Translations under genes and position numbers: made by a program
The notes under the pieces: generated by a model
Databases searched by the model: none
Told to the model about the DNA's origin: nothing
The model's input: the letters and a program-made list of their open reading frames with translations, nothing else
Source of the DNA: DAOUJI01 sp965224415
Lineage (GTDB): Bacteria; Chloroflexota; Dehalococcoidia; Lucifugimonadales; JAGWBF01
NCBI GenBank assembly: GCA_965224415.1
Contig: CBDCZB010000003.1
Location: forward strand, 248,001-312,000
Direction: 5' to 3'
Length of the DNA stretch: 64,000 nucleotides
In this document: positions 58,286 through 64,000 of the stretch, piece after piece
Layout: each line of letters starts with the position of its first letter
Numbering within the stretch: position 1 is the stretch's first letter

Positions 58286-59659
58286 ATGCAGTACCGCGAC
58301 CTGCCCAGCGTTGAAAGCATCCTTTCCACCCGTTCCATCCGGGCCTTGAACAGCGAGTACACCAGAGAGTGGCTGACAACACTAGTGCGCGAAGAGATTG
58401 ACCGGGTCCGCAAGTCCATAAGCGAGGTCGACGGCAACAGAGGACAGCCCATCACCCCTGAGAGAATCACCGAACAGGTGGCGGCCAGGGTGGAGAGGCT
58501 AGGGAAGGTCAACCCCGTCCCCGTAATCAACGCCACTGGGGTCATAATCCACACTAACCTGGGCAGGGCGCCCCTCAGCCTGGAGTCTATGGAGGCTGTC
58601 CTGCAAGCGTCGGAAGGTTACTCTAATCTGGAGCTGAACCTGGACGACGGACGGAGAGGCAGCAGACAAGCCCACGTTCAGCATCTCCTCAGGCACCTTA
58701 CCGGAGCGGAAGCGGCAATAGTCGTCAACAACAACGCCTCGGCGGTCCTGTTGGGGTTGTCGGCCTTGGCAACAGGCAAAGAGGTTATCGTGTCCCGCGG
58801 GGAAGAGGTTGAGATAGGAGGCGGGTTCCGCATACCGGATGTTCTCCGGCAAAGCGGGGCCACTCTGGTGGAAGTCGGAACGACCAACCGGACCTACGCC
58901 TCCGACTACAGTTCCGCTATAACCGAGAACACCGCCGCCCTGCTAAAAGTCCACGCCAGCAACTTCCGAGTGGAGGGCTTTACCCACTCGCCGGACACGG
59001 CAGAGCTGGTTCAGGTCGGCGCCCGTCATGGAGCGCCGGTGCTTAATGACATAGGCAGCGGCTGCTTCCTGAACACCCAGGACTACGGTCTTGCCCACGA
59101 ACCCACGCCTCAGGAAGCTATTTCGGCTGGCGCCAAGCTGGTCTTCTTCTCCGGAGACAAGCTTATGGGCGGTCCCCAGTGTGGAATCGTCGTGGGAACC
59201 AGAGAGTTGATAACGCGCCTGGAACGTCACCCGCTGGCCAGGGCGGTGCGAATCGACAAGCTGAGCTTGGCGGCCCTGACGGCCACTCTTCTTCACTATA
59301 TCAAGGGGGAAGCCGAGGAAAAGGTGCCGGTTTGGAGAATGATTGCCGCATCGGCAGGGGAAATCGAGGACCGGGCCTACCACTGGCAGACCATCATAGG
59401 ACGGGGCGCCCAGGTGAGGCGAAGCCGGTCCACCATCGGAGGAGGCAGCCTGCCGGGAGAAACACTGGACACGTGGGTGGTCGCCCTGGAAACCCAGATG
59501 CTGGGCGGCCCACAAGGAGTTGTGGACCGGCTGCGGAGCCATTCGACGCCCGTTTTGGCCCGCATAGAAGAGAACCGGGTTGTCTTGGACCCCCGCACGG
59601 TTTTCCTCGAGGAAGAGGAAACCCTCTTCCGAGCAGCCCGCGAGGCCCTCGGCGTTTAG
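58286..59659 (+). CDS. selA: L-seryl-tRNA(Sec) selenium transferase
   Basis: 457-residue PLP enzyme converting seryl-tRNA(Sec) to selenocysteinyl-tRNA(Sec) with selenophosphate. The PLP Lys lies in FFSGDKLMGGPQ near residue 291. N-terminal LPSVESILST, the NATGVIIHTNLGRAPL segment and NNNASAVLLGL are family-typical. Its presence shows the genome can make selenocysteine, which supports Sec in the UGSC protein at 34119. selB, selC and selD are not visible in the window. Start ATG at 58286. Confidence 0.94.
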   Translation: MQYRDLPSVESILSTRSIRALNSEYTREWLTTLVREEIDRVRKSISEVDGNRGQPITPERITEQVAARVERLGKVNPVPVINATGVIIHTNLGRAPLSLESMEAVLQASEGYSNLELNLDDGRRGSRQAHVQHLLRHLTGAEAAIVVNNNASAVLLGLSALATGKEVIVSRGEEVEIGGGFRIPDVLRQSGATLVEVGTTNRTYASDYSSAITENTAALLKVHASNFRVEGFTHSPDTAELVQVGARHGAPVLNDIGSGCFLNTQDYGLAHEPTPQEAISAGAKLVFFSGDKLMGGPQCGIVVGTRELITRLERHPLARAVRIDKLSLAALTATLLHYIKGEAEEKVPVWRMIAASAGEIEDRAYHWQTIIGRGAQVRRSRSTIGGGSLPGETLDTWVVALETQMLGGPQGVVDRLRSHSTPVLARIEENRVVLDPRTVFLEEEETLFRAAREALGV

Positions 59660-60159
59660 GCCAGGTGGCTTTACCCAAGAAACCTCATGTGGCTTGCCCT
59701 ATTGGGCTAACATTCACGGTACACAATAGACACATAAAACTCAGATAGTCGTGCGCCGTGGGTCTAAGCGAGGGGGATAGCCATCGGTGAGGTGCCGGGA
59801 GCCGGACATCTAAGTGCCCGCTGCCCTCCCTGCTCAGGTGGATACTTCTATAGAGCAGGGGTGGCGGAGGGTTGGTTACAAGCGAGGCAGAAACCCGGCT
59901 GGCACAGTGGAGACCATCCCATGGAGCAGCGTGCAAGCACTTTCTTTGGGATTGTCCTCATCTGACTCTCAGGTCAGAATGGTCGAGTTGCGGGTGCTTT
60001 ACACGCTTACAGGACGAGCCGCATCTCAAAGATGGCATTGTCTACCCTCAGGTCAGACCCACCATCTCCGGCCAACCTGTTCTGTAGTATGAACCACGTC
60101 GGAGTTCTATTGGATGCAGTCCTGGTCCACCCGAAACAGGTCATTCGAGGTGCAATGGG
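59660..60159. other. 500-base region after selA without a supported gene
   Basis: I searched it for tRNA(Sec) because selC can lie near selA. No 90-base cloverleaf with a TCA anticodon was found. A hairpin CTGCTC...GAGCAG occurs near 59837-59865. A 92-codon frame at 59814-60092 has no family features or good ribosome site and is not called. A near-copy of 59908-59925 lies at 60829-60845. Confidence 0.45.
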
Positions 60160-60717
60160 ATGATCCTCGGGCTGATCGCTGTCTCGATACTGAATGCTCT
60201 CTCCGCTGTTCCGATGGCGCTACGTGCAAGACACGATTTTGCCCGTCAAGGACGACTCTCTTTGCCGGTCGCGATCTGGACGGGAGTCAACATGCACGGT
60301 CACGCAGCGATTACGTTCACGCTTGCATGGCTGGACCGTGGTTCGGTCAACGAACCATCGCCGATAAGCCTGGCGCTCGGTTTAGTCATAGCAAGTATCG
60401 GAGGGGGACTCATCGTGGCAGGACGCCGCGAATATGCGAGTCGGTCTCGGGTTTATGGACTCCTGGAAGACAAGCTGATTACCACGGGCATCTACCGATA
60501 TTCGCGTAATCCGCAGTATGTGGGCTACTGGCTCATGATGTTAGGAGCAGCGATCGCGAGCTTTTCCCAATGGACATTTCTCCTTGCGTTCGGAGCCGCA
60601 CCTATCATCCAATCCTACGTACAGTGTGTCGAGGAGCCTCACCTACGCTTCGCATTTGGAGAGAAGTATCTCGCATACTGCAACAGGGCGCCCCGGTACC
60701 TCGGATTCAAAGGGTAG
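60160..60717 (+). CDS. Isoprenylcysteine carboxyl methyltransferase-like protein
   Basis: 185-residue membrane methyltransferase of the ICMT/PEMT superfamily, with about four transmembrane helices. The SAM-binding end GIYRYSRNPQYVGYWLMMLG and the late EEPHLRFAFGEKYLAYCNRAPRYLG are typical. It methylates a lipid or small molecule. Base composition in and around it looks less GC-rich than in neighbours, consistent with transfer. It is a single gene in a poorly coding stretch. Confidence 0.85.
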   Translation: MILGLIAVSILNALSAVPMALRARHDFARQGRLSLPVAIWTGVNMHGHAAITFTLAWLDRGSVNEPSPISLALGLVIASIGGGLIVAGRREYASRSRVYGLLEDKLITTGIYRYSRNPQYVGYWLMMLGAAIASFSQWTFLLAFGAAPIIQSYVQCVEEPHLRFAFGEKYLAYCNRAPRYLGFKG

Positions 60718-60992
60718 GGATTCTAGGCCACGCGGCGGAGCAGTCTTTGAAGGGTCGGCGGAGCCTCTGTTCCTGGCTGGCCGGAGCCTCGCGGAACCTA
60801 TCGGGTGGCGCTTGTCCAACTCCCTAAATGGAGACCACCCATGGAAAGAATCGCCGGATCGTTCATCACGCCAGCCCGCTCCCAGCTATTGTCGTGCGGC
60901 CTTCGTCATGACAATAGCGTCACATGAGTGATGAAAGAAGGCCCCGGAATGCGGGCATCGGGACCAGCTTCTGGACTTAGATAGAGCGGCGT
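60718..60992. other. Gene-free stretch after ICMT-like gene
   Basis: About 275 bases without a supported gene, RNA or clear terminator. It includes a near-repeat (60829-60845) of 59908-59925, so the ICMT-like gene is bracketed by similar short sequences. Confidence 0.4.
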
Positions 60993-62003
60993 CTAGAGGG
61001 CGTGAATCTTCGGCATGATTTCCGCCAGCCCTTCCAGTGTTTCCCGCAGCCCTTGGTGCATGGAACCGCCCGGGCGGCGAACCGCGGCGACATTCATGCT
61101 GACGCTGTTGAATCCCATTCTGCAGAGAGACTTCAGACTAGACAAACACTCTGAAGGAGTTCCCGCTACGGAGAAACGTGAGATGATTTCCTCGTCGATT
61201 AGGGAGTCCAACTCCGGTGGATAAGACACGTCCGGTTCGAAGTACCAGCCCGTGGCCTCAGACGCCAGCCGCCTGATGCGCTCGAACCGCTCTGTGGGGA
61301 GTTGAGATTGTTCCGGACCGCCCAGCGACAGATAGTGGGCTGCGTAGAGGACTACGCTATGACGGGTTTGATCCCCATCCTGGGAAACGCATACGGTCAC
61401 CCTCGGCACTATTTCTACCTCCTCTGGGTCCCGGCCAGCCCTGACTGCTCCGTCGTGCACCCAACTGCGGTAGCGCAGCAGGGCGTTTTCGGATAGTTCT
61501 CTCGCGCCGACCACCACTGCGTCCGCTGTACGCCCGGCCATTCGACATATCTGCCTGCTCCGCGTGCCTACAATCAGTGGGACCGCACCGGCGATGTCTG
61601 ACGGCAGCTTGACGCCTGTCATGCGATAGGTCGGACCGTCGAGAGTGATGTTGTCACCGTGGAGCAGAGCCTTGACCACTCCGAGAAACTCTTCAAGGCG
61701 TCGGACGGGTAGAGGCTGCTCTATGCCGATGGGTGACAAGCCAGCGCCCACTCCCACCCCCAGGAAAGCCCTTACTTTGGAGACCTCGTTCAGGGTCCCA
61801 ACCGCCGCCGCAACCACGGCAGGATGCCTTACGTAGGGATTCGTTACCAGGCTTCCAATGCCGACGTTTTTGGTGACGGAGGCGCACAGCGCCTGAAGCT
61901 GGAATGAGTCCCGGAACAAAGCCACGTCGGATATGCCGAGTCTGTCCGCACCGGCGTCGTCCACTATCCGGGACAGCTCCAACAGCTCATCCGTTTTCAC
62001 CAC
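60993..62003 (-). CDS. Luciferase-like (LLM class) flavin-dependent oxidoreductase
   Basis: 336-residue TIM-barrel oxidoreductase of the bacterial luciferase superfamily, many of which use F420 or FMN. RIVDDAGADRLGISDVALFRDSFQLQ and GIGSLVTNPYVRHPAVVA match the family. The called GTG start at 62003 leaves out the expected first beta strand; upstream in-frame codons give IKTEVELSPV but only a non-standard ATT could start it. Substrate unknown. Close paralogues are common in SAR202-type bacteria. Confidence 0.87.
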   Translation of the reverse strand: MVKTDELLELSRIVDDAGADRLGISDVALFRDSFQLQALCASVTKNVGIGSLVTNPYVRHPAVVAAAVGTLNEVSKVRAFLGVGVGAGLSPIGIEQPLPVRRLEEFLGVVKALLHGDNITLDGPTYRMTGVKLPSDIAGAVPLIVGTRSRQICRMAGRTADAVVVGARELSENALLRYRSWVHDGAVRAGRDPEEVEIVPRVTVCVSQDGDQTRHSVVLYAAHYLSLGGPEQSQLPTERFERIRRLASEATGWYFEPDVSYPPELDSLIDEEIISRFSVAGTPSECLSSLKSLCRMGFNSVSMNVAAVRRPGGSMHQGLRETLEGLAEIMPKIHAL

Positions 62004-62107
62004 CGGGCTGAGTTCGACCTCTGTCTTAATTAACTATCCCCGCGCACACCGTATATAATCGGATATGATTGTACATGACAGACCCGACCTGAGACGGAAT
62101 ATAGACC

Positions 62108-62551
62108 ATGCCCGATTTCCGAATAGGCGCCAGTGTGCTGTTGCGCCGCCCACTCTCCGAAATCTTTGAGTTCTTTGCTCTGGCGGAGAACCTCAACCTA
62201 CTTATGCCTCCGTGGCTCCAGTTTTCCATCCTAACCCCGTTGCCTATCCACATGGAGGTTGGGACCATAATCAAATACCGGATAAAGCTGCGAGGCTTCC
62301 CCGTGATGTGGGACAGCGAGATCACCGAATGGGACCCGCCCAATGGATTTACGGACACCCAGATACACGGCCCCTACGGGAGTTGGGTGCACCGGCACTG
62401 TTTCAAAGAGACGCCCGACGGGACCTTGGTCACTGACGACGTCACCTACCGGATGGTGGGCGGCGACCTGGTTAATCGGCTGTTCGTGCGCCCTGAGTTG
62501 AAGAAAATCTTCGACTACAGAACGGCCAAGCTCTTGGAACGCTACCCCTGA
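62108..62551 (+). CDS. SRPBCC family protein
   Basis: 147-residue START/Bet v 1-like fold protein (SRPBCC), a hydrophobic ligand-binding or cyclase-type family. RRPLSEIFEFFALAENLNLLMPPWLQF and GSWVHRHCFKETPDGTLVTDDVTYRM are recognisable. It is divergent from the LLM gene. No catalytic residues can be assigned with confidence. Confidence 0.85.
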   Translation: MPDFRIGASVLLRRPLSEIFEFFALAENLNLLMPPWLQFSILTPLPIHMEVGTIIKYRIKLRGFPVMWDSEITEWDPPNGFTDTQIHGPYGSWVHRHCFKETPDGTLVTDDVTYRMVGGDLVNRLFVRPELKKIFDYRTAKLLERYP

Positions 62552-62645
62552 CCAACGCCGAGGATCTGGCCGCCAAGGTTCAGCAGGCCACACGGGATGG
62601 GCGGCCTAAGACGCGGACCTCACCTCCGGACCCAAGTCCAGACCT

Positions 62646-64000
62646 TCATACGTCCGGCAGTCGCCCTTCCTGCCGTAAGTATATCCGCGCCAGCCGCAAC
62701 TCGTTGTAATCGAACTCGGAGCCTAGGAAGTCCCAGACAGGCTTCAGGAAAGCAGGGCCGCAGGCGTCGAAGGCTTCCGCTATCCGGTTGAGCCTTTCCC
62801 TGTCGGGCAGCAAATGTTCGATGTCCAGGACTATTCCCGTGTCAGCCATGCGTTCGATGTGTCCGATGACGGTGGTGTCCGCGAGACCTCGCTGCTGGGC
62901 TATCAGACCGATGGGCAGCTTCTCGGACAGCAGCTCTTTGGTCACATCGTAAGTTGTTCCCCGGCGACGCTCCGCTCGTTCGCGGTCCTTTTCTCCAGAC
63001 TCCTCCACATGGCGCATTCTCACTGGAGGTGCGTCCGTCCGGTCCGGAAGACCGTTGGCCTCGGCATAGCTCTGGATGGCCTCCAGGAATTCCGGGCCGT
63101 ACTGCTCCAGTTTGGTCTTGCCCACCCCTGGGATGCGGGAAAACTCTTCCACGTTTCGGGGGAAAGCAGAGGCCATGTGGCGGAGCGACGCGTCGTTGAA
63201 TACCACAAAAGCCGCGACGGCCCGTGCTTCGGCCAGCTTCCTCCGCAAGGCGCGTAGCTGCTCGAACAAGTCCTCATCACATTCCATAGCAGTCGAGCTC
63301 TTGGCTCGTCTGGGCGCCCCTTCTGCCGTCCCTGGTGCGGCGATGGGCCGTGGGAGGGACAGCGTTTCGCGCCGGCTTAGAAACTCCTTCCCTTCAGGGG
63401 TGATGGCCAGGGTTGGATACTCCCCCTCGTTCCGCGACAGGAGGCCGCGTGCCTGCAATTGGCCGATAATCTCCCTGAGTTGCGGCTGACCGACGTCCTT
63501 GGCGACGCCGTGCACGCTCAATTGATCATGTCCCAGTTCCAGGACTCGCTTAGTGCGGCTTCCGATCAGCACCTGTATAACGTGGGTTGCACCGAACCGT
63601 TCCCCGGTCCGGATTACCGCTGACAGGACCTTCTGGGCGATTTCCGTGGCGTCAAACGTCTCTTCCGACCTGAGGCATGTGTCGCATCCTCCGCAGTTTT
63701 CTTCATCCCAACGTTCTCCAAAATACTCCAGGACGAACCTACGTCGGCAGACTGCGAGTTCGGCGAATTCCACCATTTTGGCCAGTTTCTGACGGGCGTT
63801 GCTCCGCTCCGACGGGTCTTCGATTTGGTTGATAAAATAGTCCTGCTTAGCTTTGTCAGCGTACGCATAGAAGAGGACACACTCGCTGGGCAGCCCGTCC
63901 CTGCCGGCCCTTCCCGTTTCCTGATAGTAACCCTCGAGGGACTTGGGGAGGCTGTAGTGGACCACCAAGCGGATGTCCGGTTTGTCCACTCCCATGCCAA
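62646..64000 (-). CDS. recQ: ATP-dependent DNA helicase RecQ, C-terminal part (cut by window end)
   Basis: About 450 residues, open at the right edge. It begins in the second RecA domain (GVDKPDIRLVVHYSLPKS) with helicase motif VI QETGRAGRDG. The zinc-binding cysteines follow (CRRRFVLEYF, CGGCDTC), then a winged-helix RQC domain, an HRDC domain (LEQLRALRRKLAE-like, FSRIPGVGKTKLEQYG) and a C-terminal helix-turn-helix (KLPIGLIAQQRGLADTTVIGHIE). RecQ unwinds DNA in recombination and repair. The ATPase motifs I-III lie outside the window. Confidence 0.92.
   Translation of the reverse strand, partial: GMGVDKPDIRLVVHYSLPKSLEGYYQETGRAGRDGLPSECVLFYAYADKAKQDYFINQIEDPSERSNARQKLAKMVEFAELAVCRRRFVLEYFGERWDEENCGGCDTCLRSEETFDATEIAQKVLSAVIRTGERFGATHVIQVLIGSRTKRVLELGHDQLSVHGVAKDVGQPQLREIIGQLQARGLLSRNEGEYPTLAITPEGKEFLSRRETLSLPRPIAAPGTAEGAPRRAKSSTAMECDEDLFEQLRALRRKLAEARAVAAFVVFNDASLRHMASAFPRNVEEFSRIPGVGKTKLEQYGPEFLEAIQSYAEANGLPDRTDAPPVRMRHVEESGEKDRERAERRRGTTYDVTKELLSEKLPIGLIAQQRGLADTTVIGHIERMADTGIVLDIEHLLPDRERLNRIAEAFDACGPAFLKPVWDFLGSEFDYNELRLARIYLRQEGRLPDV

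Noticed and set aside
59814..60092. 92-codon frame after selA
   Set aside because: No ribosome site, no recognisable family and biased composition.
59660..60159. tRNA(Sec) gene near selA
   Set aside because: No cloverleaf of about 90 bases with TCA anticodon could be built; a CATCTCAAAGATG segment near 60026 gives the wrong loop register and no acceptor stem.

Overview
The window is a GC-rich, gene-dense bacterial chromosome segment, probably from an uncultured Chloroflexota of the Dehalococcoidia/SAR202 type. This is an inference from gene content, not from a marker gene: family III CoA-transferase, XdhC/MobA-like proteins, a luciferase-like (F420-type) oxidoreductase, a DUF6282 hydrolase, a UGSC-family selenoprotein, a compact hopanoid locus, and TTG/GTG starts alongside clear Shine-Dalgarno sites. 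Most genes are ordinary metabolism. The unusual content lies in a few accessory patches.

Layout. 1-353: right end of an IS630-family element. 533-3548: xdhC, a MobA-like nucleotidyltransferase and a CaiB/BaiF CoA-transferase. 3549-7009: an islet carrying one large N6-adenine DNA methyltransferase gene, split by a G7 tract and bordered by a 20-bp direct repeat of the CoA-transferase 3' end. 7118-10414: an SDR lacking the catalytic Tyr/Lys, an M24 peptidase, a DUF6884 protein and a FitA/VapC-type toxin-antitoxin pair. 10536-16553 (minus): ornithine cyclodeaminase-like gene, ilvD, tldD, tldE. 16648-25340 (minus): hopanoid cluster (prenyltransferase, hpnH, hpnG, hpnA, shc, yjbQ, squalene synthase-like, epimerase). 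25441-25640: three palindromic repeats. 25641-31440: Ldh-type dehydrogenase, histidine phosphatase, tilS, DUF6282, hicAB and a repeat-bearing lipoprotein. 31538-34658: ribH, a two-CxxC disulfide oxidoreductase, a conserved protein and a UGSC selenoprotein with an in-frame TGA. 34793-40522 (minus): an aapJQMP-type amino-acid ABC transporter in which aapM is interrupted by a complete IS630 element and aapQ has a frameshift. 40715-45113: glutaredoxin, copper P-type ATPase, anti-sigma/ECF sigma pair. 45369-53059: comEA-like, ilvE, plsY, a small membrane protein, a PAP2-like protein, leuS and a TPP enzyme. 53200-54569: an EVE-like gene fragment and a second complete IS630 element. 54569-64000: VWA protein, enoyl-CoA hydratase, MOSC, selA, an ICMT-like methyltransferase, an LLM oxidoreductase, an SRPBCC protein and partial recQ.

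How it fits together. The strongest less-obvious signal is selenium use. The TGA at 34407-34409 sits in a UGSC motif, is followed by a perfect hairpin at the spacing expected for a bacterial SECIS, and selA lies in the same window. The selenoprotein has its own promoter-like sequence and a strong terminator, and it neighbours a two-CxxC oxidoreductase and a conserved protein, which suggests a thiol/selenol redox locus. The IS630 copies show recent activity: two copies share identical right ends, both complete elements are 1222 bp with TA duplications, and one carries a lethal-looking change of a catalytic Asp. All statements come from reading the sequence by eye; no database search was run.
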